Positions 34,654 through 42,607 of a stretch of DNA of 64,000 bases are shown here, piece by piece. Each line of letters starts with the position of its first letter. Position 1 is the stretch's first letter. The notes beneath the pieces were generated by a model. The model ran no database searches, was not told the origin of the DNA, and saw only the letters and a program-made list of their open reading frames with translations. Both the position numbers and the translations under genes were made by a program. Source of the DNA: Ignavibacterium sp037440165. GTDB taxonomy: Bacteria; Bacteroidota; Ignavibacteria; Ignavibacteriales; Ignavibacteriaceae. The stretch is taken from assembly GCF_037440165.1 (NCBI RefSeq), contig NZ_JBBIUQ010000010.1, positions 35,748-99,747 on the forward strand. The letters run 5' to 3'.

Positions 34654-36051
34654 TTAATTATGCTGAATATTCTTTGTTACCTCAATTCCCAATTGTTCCA
34701 TTCTGTAACGAAGTTTTGAGCGGGAAAGCCCCAGAATTTTTGCAGCACGAACCTGATTTCCGTTTGTAATTCTGAGTGTATCTTCAATTAATTTTTTTAA
34801 CACAATATCAATAGCAATTCCTTTGGGAGGAATTTTCAGAACAAACTTATCATCACTTTGGATACTTTCTGCAACTCCTGATTTAAGAAAATGCAAATGC
34901 TTTTCTTTTACTTCATCTTCTTCCAAAAGTAAAGTAACTCTTTCAATCACATTTCGTAATTCTCTGATGTTACCTTTCCAGGGATAATCAGTGAGAATTT
35001 CAAGTGCAGCTGAGTCAAATCCTTTAATCTGTTTATCAAACTTCTGAGCAAATTCCTGAAGAAATGAATATGCAAGAAACGGAATATCTTCTTTTCTTTC
35101 TCTCAATGGCGGAACTGTAACCTGACCAACATTCAAACGATAGAAAAGATCTTCTCTAAAGTTTCCTTTCTTAACTTCGTCTTCAAGCTTTTTATTGGTT
35201 GCTGCTAAAACACGAACATCAACTTCAATTTCTTTTTCACCCCCAAGTCTGAAATATTTTTTCTCCTGAAGGACTCTTAAAAGTTTTGCCTGCATCTCAG
35301 GAGAGAGCTCAGCAATTTCATCAAGCAGAATTGTACCACCGGAAGCGAGTTCAAATTTACCCATTTTGGTTTTTTGTAGAGCTCCGGTAAATGCTCCTTT
35401 TTCATGTCCGAATAATTCGCTTTCAGCCAACTCACGTGGAATAGCAGAGCAGTTTATTCTGATAAAAGGTCCGTTTTTCCTCGGACTATTCTGATGAATA
35501 AACTTCGCAATCATTTCTTTACCTGTACCACTTTCACCTTCGATAAGAATTGTTGTATCTGGGCTTTTAGCTAGTTTTTCAACAGCAGTTACAATTTTCT
35601 GAATTTTACTGCTCTTTCCGAAATATTCTTTTGTGAGTATATCCTCTTTAACAATTTCACTAAGTCTTTCAACTTCAGCTTTAAGATTTTTAGTAGTTAA
35701 TGCTTTATCAATTGTTATCTTCAGTTGATCAATATCAATAGGTTTAAGTAAGAATTCAGTTGCACCAAGCTTCATTGCTTTAACTGCAATATTAACATCA
35801 GCGAAAGCGGTTATCATGATTACCGGAATATTGAAATACTTAGAGTGAATCTCCTTGAGTAAATCAAGACCGTTCATAGAAGTGAGATAAATATCAAGCA
35901 GGATTAAATCCGGATCGAATTGCTCAATTTTATCAAGAGCATAGTTTGCTTCGGTTGTATATTCAGTAAGATATTCTAACTTAACAAGAATTTTTTTAAG
36001 AGATTGACAGACGAGTTCATCGTCATCAATTATCAGTATTTTGTTTTGCAT
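34654..36051 (-). CDS. NtrC-family sigma-54 activator, FlgR/FleR/FlrC-like
   Basis: A 465-residue response regulator from ATG 36051 (AAGGA upstream). It has a receiver (about 5-120, phosphoacceptor near residue 53 in LILLDIYLTSMNG), an AAA+ domain (about 145-375) with GESGTGKE, the sigma-54 contact motif GAFTGA, and GGTILLDEIAEL, and a Fis-type helix-turn-helix (about 430-460, NQVRAAKILGLSRSKLRYRM). The intact GAFTGA means it should activate sigma-54 promoters. Paired with the kinase just upstream (26-base overlap) and embedded among flagellar genes, it is probably the middle-class flagellar activator. Confidence 0.93.
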   Translation of the reverse strand: MQNKILIIDDDELVCQSLKKILVKLEYLTEYTTEANYALDKIEQFDPDLILLDIYLTSMNGLDLLKEIHSKYFNIPVIMITAFADVNIAVKAMKLGATEFLLKPIDIDQLKITIDKALTTKNLKAEVERLSEIVKEDILTKEYFGKSSKIQKIVTAVEKLAKSPDTTILIEGESGTGKEMIAKFIHQNSPRKNGPFIRINCSAIPRELAESELFGHEKGAFTGALQKTKMGKFELASGGTILLDEIAELSPEMQAKLLRVLQEKKYFRLGGEKEIEVDVRVLAATNKKLEDEVKKGNFREDLFYRLNVGQVTVPPLRERKEDIPFLAYSFLQEFAQKFDKQIKGFDSAALEILTDYPWKGNIRELRNVIERVTLLLEEDEVKEKHLHFLKSGVAESIQSDDKFVLKIPPKGIAIDIVLKKLIEDTLRITNGNQVRAAKILGLSRSKLRYRMEQLGIEVTKNIQHN

Positions 36052-36760
36052 TTTCATTCCTTAGTGAACTGGTGTCGAAAAATACAAAAAATTTTGTTCC
36101 TTTGCCCGGTTCACTCTCGAAATGTATTTCGGCATTGTTTTGTTCCAAAAGCATTTTGCAAACACCTAATCCTAAGCCAGTACCTTTTTTCTTGCTTGTA
36201 TAAAAATCACTAAAAATCTTTTCACCAAGTTCATAATCTATTCCAGTGCCGCTGTCTTCAATTTCCCATACTATTTTCTGTTTATCATCAATTTTACGAA
36301 GATAAGTTCGCACGAAAATTTTATCAGTTTTATTCTTTGCTTCAATTGCATTGTTCAACAAATTCAAAAACACATGAAGCATTTTATCTTTATGAAAATA
36401 TATGGAAGGTATATTCGGAGAGAGTTCGGTTTCAATATAAAGATTTAAACGACTTGCATTTACCTGAGATATATTAACAGCAATCTGTGTTATTTCATTC
36501 ACATTGCAAATGCTAAGTTCAGATCGATGCTTTTTAGAGAAGTCGGAGAAATTCTCAACGAGAAAAATCATTCGGTTTGTGGCTTCAACACAAGATTGAA
36601 TGCTGTCGTTTGCCTCGGGCGGTAATTCACGTTTCAGCATATTAAGGAATTCCAGATTCATTTTAATTACTGAAAGCGGATTCCTTATTTCGTGAATAAG
36701 ACTTGCTGTGAATTTCCCTAGAAGGAAAAGTTTATGCGAAAATATTTCGTCATTGTTCAT
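36026..36760 (-). CDS. soluble histidine kinase, FlgS/FleS/FlrB-like
   Basis: A 244-residue kinase without membrane or sensor domains: HisKA with H23 in LIHEIRNPLSVIKMN, then HATPase_c with the N box (HVFLNLLNNAIEAKNK, about 128-143), G1 (EDSGTGIDYELGEKIF) and G2 (KKGTGLGLGVCKMLLEQNNA). Cytoplasmic kinases of this design (FlgS, FleS, FlrB) read out export-apparatus completion and phosphorylate the sigma-54 activator that drives rod and hook genes. Its gene overlaps the activator gene by 26 bases. Signal input is not visible. Confidence 0.9.
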   Translation of the reverse strand: MNNDEIFSHKLFLLGKFTASLIHEIRNPLSVIKMNLEFLNMLKRELPPEANDSIQSCVEATNRMIFLVENFSDFSKKHRSELSICNVNEITQIAVNISQVNASRLNLYIETELSPNIPSIYFHKDKMLHVFLNLLNNAIEAKNKTDKIFVRTYLRKIDDKQKIVWEIEDSGTGIDYELGEKIFSDFYTSKKKGTGLGLGVCKMLLEQNNAEIHFESEPGKGTKFFVFFDTSSLRNENAKQNTDN

Positions 36761-36795
36761 ACAATGACAAATATAAATTCTTATTTGAAAAGAGT

Positions 36796-36820
36796 AAATC
36801 TTTTTTTACAAAAAAGATTT
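36796..36820. repeat. AT-rich perfect inverted repeat after flgM
   Basis: AAATCTTTTTT / AAAAAAGATTT with a three-base loop lies between flgM and the kinase gene. It may be a weak terminator for the fliS-flgM transcript, or an AT-rich promoter-region palindrome for the kinase. The pairing is all A/T apart from one G/C pair per arm, so stability is low. Confidence 0.4.
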
Positions 36821-36853
36821 AAAATTCGGTGAGAGTGTAAAAAGTTTTTACAA

Positions 36854-37105
36854 CTATTTGTTGTTTAACTCCTTCAGAATGCGATCTGCAACTTTGTCCA
36901 GGACTTCATCGCTATGGTAGAAACCTGTTTTGATTCTCTCTTTTATTACGCTGAGATCTTTTAGCTGCTCACTTTTTTGATGAAGTTCTTTAGCTTCTTT
37001 GGAAATTTCAAGCGAATCTTTTTTCTGAATTTCTTTTTTAACCGATTTACCGTTTTTTGACTCATCAACAATAATTGGTTTCGGAGTTATGCCTTTGATT
37101 TCCAT
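36854..37105 (-). CDS. flgM: FlgM, anti-sigma-28 factor
   Basis: FlgM holds sigma-28 inactive until it is exported after hook completion. The 83-residue protein has a disordered Lys/Ser-rich N-terminus and the FlgM C-terminal helices, SVIKERIKTGFYHSDEVLDK (about 52-71) followed by VADRILKEL; the pattern IKxxIxxGxYxxDxxxVAxxIL is the family signature. It is last in the fliS-fliD-fliT-like-flgM series, one base after the chaperone gene, so the inhibitor is made with late genes. Confidence 0.9.
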   Translation of the reverse strand: MEIKGITPKPIIVDESKNGKSVKKEIQKKDSLEISKEAKELHQKSEQLKDLSVIKERIKTGFYHSDEVLDKVADRILKELNNK

Positions 37106-37106
37106 A

Positions 37107-37436
37107 TTAAAACCTCTTATAACTTAAAATTTTTTTCTGATTCATTTGCAAATCTATTTCTTTTTTAACTTCTTCAACACGGTCTATCCATTTTCTTAGT
37201 ACATTATCGAAGGTTTCTTTTATTAGTTTAGAGGTATCGGTAATTTTTTTTTGGTCAGCATCAGAGTATAAATAACAGGTTCTTTCCTGTATTTCGTTAA
37301 CTTCCAGCATCTTTCGTTTAATTTCGGGAAATTTTTCCTCAAAAGTATTCTCATCCAGGCAATTAAGCTCAGAAATTATTTCATTCATCCTAAACAGCAA
37401 TTCGGAGGCATAAATTGTTAACATAACATTATCCAA
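37107..37436 (-). CDS. FliT/FlgN-like flagellar chaperone candidate
   Basis: This 109-residue all-helical, charged protein overlaps the fliD stop by eight bases and precedes flgM by one base. The position fliD-x-flgM and the heptad pattern (MNEIISELNCLDENTFEEKF, later KWIDRVEEVKKEIDLQMNQK) fit a FliT-type chaperone for the filament cap, or a FlgN-like chaperone. No residue-level signature proves it. It has no membrane segment. Confidence 0.6.
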   Translation of the reverse strand: MDNVMLTIYASELLFRMNEIISELNCLDENTFEEKFPEIKRKMLEVNEIQERTCYLYSDADQKKITDTSKLIKETFDNVLRKWIDRVEEVKKEIDLQMNQKKILSYKRF

Positions 37437-39189
37437 AATAACTTGTAAAATAACTTTGTGAAGAAAGTAGCTCAGCCAGCTGAGTCTGGAGCTTTTGATA
37501 TTGAGCTCTTAGACTTTCAGCTCTTTTGTTTATCTGAGAATTTATTTTTGTTATTGAATCATTTATTTGAGTAAGATTAGAGTTAATTCTGGTTATAGCA
37601 CTTTGAATGTAACCTGCTGCCCCTGAATAAGGAGAAATTTTCGATAGCAAATTTTCTGCAAATCCATTCGTATCATTAAAAAATAATTCAACCTCATCAA
37701 TTCTGCTTTGTATCATTGATTCAAGCTGTGAGCTGTCTGAAATTGAAAGTCCGTTATTAACATCGAATGTAATTCCAAGTTTAGAAAGGGAATTAATTAC
37801 ATCTGATGAGAAACCAGAAAGCGGCTGATAAGCAGATGTGCTCAGAATATTTGTCAGCAATGAAGTAGTTGTATCTCCAAACAGTATTCCTCTGTTCCCG
37901 GATGTTGAGGTCGAATTATTTCTGAGATAACTGTAAAGTGAATTGAATGAATTTATGAATTCTTCAATTTTTGATTTTATGCTTGAAACATCAGTATTAA
38001 CTGTAATTACAACATCCGGATCCGTTGTACTAAAAACTGATTTGAAGTTTAATGTAACACCATTTACCAAATCGGATACCGTATTTGAATCTCTCAGGAT
38101 TTCTATCCCGTTAAATAAAAAAACTGAATTCAGATCTGTTATGCTATGCACGAAACCCGCAGTATCTTCACCGCCATCGTTTTGAACGAATGATTGTCTT
38201 GTGGTTCCCAAATTAATTCCAAATTCGTTTAACAGACCATTAGCATCATCATCAGAAATTTCCATCAGGCGATAATTGTAACCGGAATTTTTAGCTGAGA
38301 TAGAAAATTGCGTGCTTCCAACAACGGGAGAAAAAACATTAGCAGAAACCGCTCCGGAAGCCGCAATTTCCTTGTTCGATGACACCCCCAATTGAGTTAA
38401 AAGTGTTCCTGTATCATCTTTTAGTTGAATGTATTTTGATGAATTAACAGCTGTAATTTTTAATTGAACATTTCCGTTTACTGTGATTTTTTCTGCATTT
38501 ACTCCGCTTATATTATTTAACTGAGTGATAATGCTATCAAGAACCTCATCATAATTTCCTTCAGTATAAGTTATTTCTGTTTCAGTTCCGCCAAGATTTA
38601 GCTTGAATGAACCGGACGAAGATAAATACCCGCTAACTTCATTACTCTGAATAACAGCTTTATCATCCCTAATTGCATTCTTGATTTTTGCAGCGAGTGA
38701 TGAATAAGTAATAAAACCATTCGTAAAATCAGATTCCTCCAATGTGACACTAACATTACTTGTATAAAATGAACCTGAACCATCACCCGTATTAATAGTA
38801 AATGAATATGTGCCGGGAGAAGTTATGGTAGAATTGTCACTGGAATTTTTATCAATCGAGAGCAGTGTGTCATTTTTTGCTAACTGATTAACTCTTAAAG
38901 TAAAAGTTCCGCTATCAGCAGAAGAACCTGCAACAGCAGTAATAAGATTAGTGTTTGATGATTCAGCTTTTTTCGCTCTGAATATCGATGATGAATCCCG
39001 AAGTTTTAATGTATTAAGTGAACTTTTTAATTTATCAATGTTGCTGAGAAGCGTACTGTAAGCAGTTGATAAGTTATTATATTTTGTTTGCTTGGTTTTG
39101 AGAGGCGAAATTCTCTTTGCACTCTCAGTTTGGATATAAGAGTTTATAAATGAATTAATTCCCGAAGTTGTCAGTAAATCAATAGCCAT
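37429..39189 (-). CDS. fliD: FliD, filament cap protein
   Basis: FliD forms the cap at the filament tip and helps flagellin fold. The 586-residue protein has the FliD N-terminal region (INSFINSYIQTESAKRISPL, about 11-30, with the following KQTKYNNLSTAYSTLLSNID) and the C-terminal coiled coil (INSNLTQINDSITKINSQIN, about 540-559, then RAESLRAQYQKLQTQLAELL). The middle is beta-rich and Ser/Thr-rich. It overlaps fliS by 11 bases and the FliT-like gene by eight. Confidence 0.94.
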   Translation of the reverse strand: MAIDLLTTSGINSFINSYIQTESAKRISPLKTKQTKYNNLSTAYSTLLSNIDKLKSSLNTLKLRDSSSIFRAKKAESSNTNLITAVAGSSADSGTFTLRVNQLAKNDTLLSIDKNSSDNSTITSPGTYSFTINTGDGSGSFYTSNVSVTLEESDFTNGFITYSSLAAKIKNAIRDDKAVIQSNEVSGYLSSSGSFKLNLGGTETEITYTEGNYDEVLDSIITQLNNISGVNAEKITVNGNVQLKITAVNSSKYIQLKDDTGTLLTQLGVSSNKEIAASGAVSANVFSPVVGSTQFSISAKNSGYNYRLMEISDDDANGLLNEFGINLGTTRQSFVQNDGGEDTAGFVHSITDLNSVFLFNGIEILRDSNTVSDLVNGVTLNFKSVFSTTDPDVVITVNTDVSSIKSKIEEFINSFNSLYSYLRNNSTSTSGNRGILFGDTTTSLLTNILSTSAYQPLSGFSSDVINSLSKLGITFDVNNGLSISDSSQLESMIQSRIDEVELFFNDTNGFAENLLSKISPYSGAAGYIQSAITRINSNLTQINDSITKINSQINKRAESLRAQYQKLQTQLAELLSSQSYFTSYFG

Positions 39190-39526
39190 TTTGTTTTACC
39201 TGATTGAAAACATTTAACCAGGTTTCTCTTAATTGACTTAGAATTTCTGTTACAAGCTCATAATTATGTTTTCTCATCTGATCCTGACAGAATTGATACA
39301 ACCTTAACAAACCAGTTGAAATAGCACTCATCTCTTCAGTATCATATCTTAAAGCATTTATCAGTTGCTGAATTGCTTCATTAGTTTTGATAATATCTTT
39401 TTTCTGAGAATTGACAATTGTAAAATCAAATATTTTTATAATTAATTTTTCCGGAGAGGAATTCAGAATTTCATTTGCCAAATAAGTATTAAGTTTATTT
39501 GTTTTATAAGTTGCTGTGTATTGCAT
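39179..39526 (-). CDS. fliS: FliS, flagellin chaperone
   Basis: FliS binds the C-terminus of flagellin and prevents early polymerisation. The 115-residue protein has the family elements YLANEILNSSPEKLIIKIFD (about 15-34), EAIQQLINALRYDTEEMSAI (about 50-69) and GLLRLYQFCQDQMRKHNYEL. GGGATGAG precedes the ATG. The flagellin terminator ends only 23 bases upstream, leaving no room for a full promoter, so expression probably depends on readthrough. Confidence 0.93.
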   Translation of the reverse strand: MQYTATYKTNKLNTYLANEILNSSPEKLIIKIFDFTIVNSQKKDIIKTNEAIQQLINALRYDTEEMSAISTGLLRLYQFCQDQMRKHNYELVTEILSQLRETWLNVFNQVKQNGY

Positions 39527-39549
39527 TTCTCATCCCTGTTTATAAAAAG

Positions 39550-39571
39550 CCCCCGCATTATTCTGCGGGGG
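39550..39571 (-). terminator. strong terminator between flagellin and fliS
   Basis: The perfect 8-bp GC-rich stem CCCCCGCA / TGCGGGGG with a six-base loop is followed on the minus strand by CTTTTTATA. It lies 20 bases after the flagellin stop and should sharply reduce transcription into fliS-fliD. Confidence 0.95.
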
Positions 39572-39591
39572 TTTCTTCATTTAGAAAAAGA

Positions 39592-40380
39592 TTATCGAAA
39601 CAAGCCGAGTAAGCTCTGTGGTCCAACATTAACCTGAGCTAACATTGCTGTTGCGATCTGTGTTCCGATCTGACCTTTGGTAGCATTCAATTGCTCCATT
39701 GCCATATCAGCATCAACTAGACGTGAAATTGTTGCCGAGTTATTGGTAATTGATGCAGTAATGAATTCTTCGCGTGATTCGAATGTCTGCATTCTGTTAC
39801 CAATGTATCCCAAAGCTGTTTTGATATTGTCTCTGAAAGTATTAACACTCTGAGTTAAATTTGCCTGACCGGTTGTATTCTGCAGACCTGTCATTGATGC
39901 AGAGTTATCGCCAATCTGTGCACCGATATTAACGGTTAATGTTGTTCCTGCACCGAAATCGAAGTTAGTGCTTGCAAGAATATCCGAACCGTTAATTGTT
40001 GTATTGGAAAGGATGTTATCAATTTCATCAGCAAGAACTTTTACATCTTCAGAAAGAGCAGCAGCGTTCTTTAAAGGATCTTTTGCGTCTTCCTGCTTAG
40101 CTTCAATCTGGTTCAATTTGTCGAGGACCTGCATTAAAGCTGATTCACCAGTTGAAAGCAAGTTCTTTGCAGATGCAATGTTGTTTAACTGAGCATTGTA
40201 CTTGAAGTTTTCAGCTTCGAGTTCTTTACTTACTCTGAAGCCGGAAGTGTCGTCAGCTACGCTGTTGATTTTCTTCATTGTAGCGAGACGAAGCTGAGCT
40301 TTGGTTGTTTGTGCGTTAACCTTTACAAGAGCATTGTAAGCTTTTAACGCATCAAGGTTGGTGTTGATTTGGAATGCCAT
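39592..40380 (-). CDS. fliC: flagellin
   Basis: The filament subunit. At 262 residues it is a minimal flagellin consisting of the D0/D1 ends: N-terminal INTNLDALKAYNALVKVNAQ (about 5-24) and the following LRLATMKKINSVADDTSGFR, and C-terminal SITNNSATISRLVDADMAME (about 210-229) ending QVNVGPQSLLGLFR. The variable D2/D3 surface domains are nearly absent. Start behind GGAGG. It is transcribed from a sigma-28 promoter, has a stem-loop in its leader, and is followed by a strong terminator, consistent with very high expression. It lies beside a glycan gene island. Confidence 0.97.
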   Translation of the reverse strand: MAFQINTNLDALKAYNALVKVNAQTTKAQLRLATMKKINSVADDTSGFRVSKELEAENFKYNAQLNNIASAKNLLSTGESALMQVLDKLNQIEAKQEDAKDPLKNAAALSEDVKVLADEIDNILSNTTINGSDILASTNFDFGAGTTLTVNIGAQIGDNSASMTGLQNTTGQANLTQSVNTFRDNIKTALGYIGNRMQTFESREEFITASITNNSATISRLVDADMAMEQLNATKGQIGTQIATAMLAQVNVGPQSLLGLFR

Positions 40381-40412
40381 TGTGAACCTCCATGTATTTT
40401 GTTTATTGAATT

Positions 40413-40430
40413 ACAAGCATCCTTGCTTGT
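40413..40430 (-). promoter_or_regulatory. stem-loop in the flagellin mRNA leader
   Basis: ACAAGCA / TGCTTGT (7 bp, four-base loop) lies between the sigma-28 promoter and the GGAGG site, about 33 bases before the ATG. Such 5' stem-loops often protect abundant mRNAs. On the plus strand a T run follows it, but no plus-strand gene ends here. Confidence 0.55.
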
Positions 40431-40467
40431 TTTTATTTAGTTAATTAAGATTTTATTTTCAATTTGA

Positions 40468-40494
40468 TTATCGGAATCGCCAATCGTTTGTTTA
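40468..40494 (-). promoter_or_regulatory. sigma-28 (FliA) promoter of flagellin
   Basis: On the minus strand: TAAA, exactly 15 bases, then TCCGATAA, seven of eight matches to the FliA -10 consensus GCCGATAA. It predicts a leader of roughly 80 bases before the flagellin ATG. Confidence 0.88.
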
Positions 40495-40524
40495 TAGTGT
40501 TCTTTCAATTTTTTAATTCTTTTC

Positions 40525-42378
40525 TCAGTTAGAAATTGTATTTACGAATCCAATTACATTATCGATCTTTTCTATCAGAGGTTTAATACTCTCTTCTGCT
40601 TTTGACTTTAAGTGTTTTTCCCGTTCAGTTTTTTCTTGTCTTAGTTCTTCAACTCTCCTTTTATGATATTCAATTCTTTCATTAAAATTTTCAGTAATGG
40701 ATTTCTCTTTCCTTGCGGCTTCTTTTTTTAATAGATCAATGCTTAATTCCTTTTCCTTTTTTAGCTCGTTTATCTTTCTTTTAAGATTTTGTTTGTAAGT
40801 ACTCTTCTCTGCTATCACAAAAACAGAAATTCCAGCTGCAACAAAAACTCCGAATATGAAAGTAATAGAAGTCCATTTTGCACCAGTAATCAGTACTGAA
40901 CTGAACATTTCATAGAATTCCATTGAGCTTATATGAGAATTGTTAAAGTATCCGGCAATTGCACCAATGATAAATACAATAACAGATACAATTAAATTAT
41001 AAATCATAGCATTGTTGAATGCTACAGTTGGATTAAACTTATCAAGTTCATGTACATGAGCAAGATTATATTCAGTTTCCTGAATAGCACTTGTTGTGTA
41101 TTCTTCGACCGCCTTAATTGAAGCAGTTAATTTTTTTTGTAAATCTTCTTTGGCTTCAACAATTTCTTTTTCCAGGTGTTCTTTTGATTTAAGAGAATCT
41201 TCAATAAACTCATCATAATTTTTTAATTCCTGGTAACAATGCTCTAACGCTTTTTCTCTTATTGCTGATTTTAATCTTTCAACTGATAAATTAAATTTTT
41301 TCTCAACTTCCGGAAGAATCATCCTAAAGAACGGTGATGAGATATTTTTCTGTTCAAGAAAAATGTATTTAAGAAAATTCAGATTGTTCTTCAATTGCTG
41401 ATCGTAATAATCATCAAATCTTAGATTAAGAATATCATTAAGTCTTGTCTCCAGACTTTCCCCGGAAATTTGATGACTAAGATTAGTTGTCAATAATTTT
41501 TCTAAAACTGATCCGATAGGTGCAAATTCATTTGATACAAATAAACCTGGAGTAACAGGATTCGAAATAAAATAATCATAAACTAAAGAATTAGATTCAT
41601 CCAGAGCGTATTTAAGTCTCTCCAAATCAAGCTTGAATATTTTTTCAGCTAGTTGATTTGCCCTTTCAAAGTCGCTCAGGTAAAGTGAATTCTGAAGAAG
41701 ATAATATCTTGCAGTTACACCAAAAGGATTAATATCAGTTGCTGCGTTAAGATATTCAATTGCTGATTCATATTGGGCAATTTTCTGGTGTGCATAAGCT
41801 GAATATAGATTAAGATAATATGAAAGCTCTTGTTTCATTTTCTGTGATAATTCCAAATTAACAAGCATTGACTCAGCTTTCTTTAATTCCTCCAAGGCAT
41901 GTAAAGGATCGGGTGTTTTCACTCCATACAAGAATACAATTGCTTTATAAAATGGAACGAAGAAATGATTTATTCCATAAAAAGATTTAACAGCACCCAG
42001 AAAAAGATTAACATTTATTTCTCTTTTCTGATTGTCTTCACTTGTAAATACCTTGTAAAAATACTTTTTCAGATTTAAGTGCTTAATCTTAAAGAGTGAA
42101 AGCTTTTCTTTTAACTCGTTTTCGTATGTAAGAATAAGAGGATTATCAAACATCCATAAAATGTGCGTTCGATTTTCGGGTACAAAAAGTTCTCCGAGAT
42201 TAACAGGCAACTGAAGTGAAAAGAATTTTCTGAAATCATTAAGTTTTTCATTGAGTGATTTTTTCCTGTTGATATAAAAATCGAAATAGTTTTTTTTCAT
42301 CCGATTAAAATCAATCAGAAGATCAACCTTCCGGTCATCATTCATATTCAGATCAAATTTGGTTTTCTCTTCTTTCAT
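40525..42378 (-). CDS. 617-residue TPR/coiled-coil membrane protein, unknown
   Basis: Not recognised. From the N-terminus: a charged helical region (1-180), TPR-like helices (about 185-255, including YAHQKIAQYESAIEYLNAAT), a helical stalk (about 355-440), a membrane helix (about 458-478), a loop, a second membrane helix (about 502-523) and a long Lys/Glu-rich coiled coil (about 526-610). Both large soluble parts would thus lie on the same, probably cytoplasmic, side. It sits upstream of flagellin and has a sigma-28-like element (42407-42432) 30 bases before its ATG, so it is probably a late flagellar gene. Its function is unknown. Confidence 0.8.
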   Translation of the reverse strand: MKEEKTKFDLNMNDDRKVDLLIDFNRMKKNYFDFYINRKKSLNEKLNDFRKFFSLQLPVNLGELFVPENRTHILWMFDNPLILTYENELKEKLSLFKIKHLNLKKYFYKVFTSEDNQKREINVNLFLGAVKSFYGINHFFVPFYKAIVFLYGVKTPDPLHALEELKKAESMLVNLELSQKMKQELSYYLNLYSAYAHQKIAQYESAIEYLNAATDINPFGVTARYYLLQNSLYLSDFERANQLAEKIFKLDLERLKYALDESNSLVYDYFISNPVTPGLFVSNEFAPIGSVLEKLLTTNLSHQISGESLETRLNDILNLRFDDYYDQQLKNNLNFLKYIFLEQKNISSPFFRMILPEVEKKFNLSVERLKSAIREKALEHCYQELKNYDEFIEDSLKSKEHLEKEIVEAKEDLQKKLTASIKAVEEYTTSAIQETEYNLAHVHELDKFNPTVAFNNAMIYNLIVSVIVFIIGAIAGYFNNSHISSMEFYEMFSSVLITGAKWTSITFIFGVFVAAGISVFVIAEKSTYKQNLKRKINELKKEKELSIDLLKKEAARKEKSITENFNERIEYHKRRVEELRQEKTEREKHLKSKAEESIKPLIEKIDNVIGFVNTISN

Positions 42379-42406
42379 GTCATTTCGAATATTTTATCCC
42401 CAAGTA

Positions 42407-42432
42407 TTATCGAATTTTAACGAAATTTTTTA
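42407..42432 (-). promoter_or_regulatory. candidate sigma-28 promoter of the 617-residue membrane protein
   Basis: On the minus strand: TAAA, 14 bases, then TTCGATAA (six of eight -10 matches; with 15-base spacing the -35 reads TTAA). Spacing is one short of ideal. A start near 42399 gives a leader of about 20 bases. Confidence 0.55.
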
Positions 42433-42607
42433 AGACAATACTCAGCCAAAAATTTAATTTGTAATGATTCGCTCGACTAAAAGAGATTTAACTATTCTGA
42501 TATAACTGTTGAATATTATTCACAAAAACAATATTGAACAATGAAGTTGAACGGAAACTTCTTTTATGCGAAGAAAAGTGAAAAATGTTGTGGAATGCTA
42601 TTTGGCA

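Noticed and set aside
38598..38786. 62-codon minus-strand ORF within fliD
   Set aside because: Another frame of fliD with no ribosome site or similarity.
40413..40430. Plus-strand terminator suggested by the T run after this stem
   Set aside because: No plus-strand gene ends here. It lies inside the flagellin leader, so a leader stem-loop on the minus strand is the better reading.
42478..42503. Plus-strand sigma-28 promoter for the glycan island (TAAA-N14-TCTGATAT)
   Set aside because: Spacing and several -10 bases deviate, and the leader would be about 100 bases. Too weak to annotate, though co-regulation with flagellin would be attractive.
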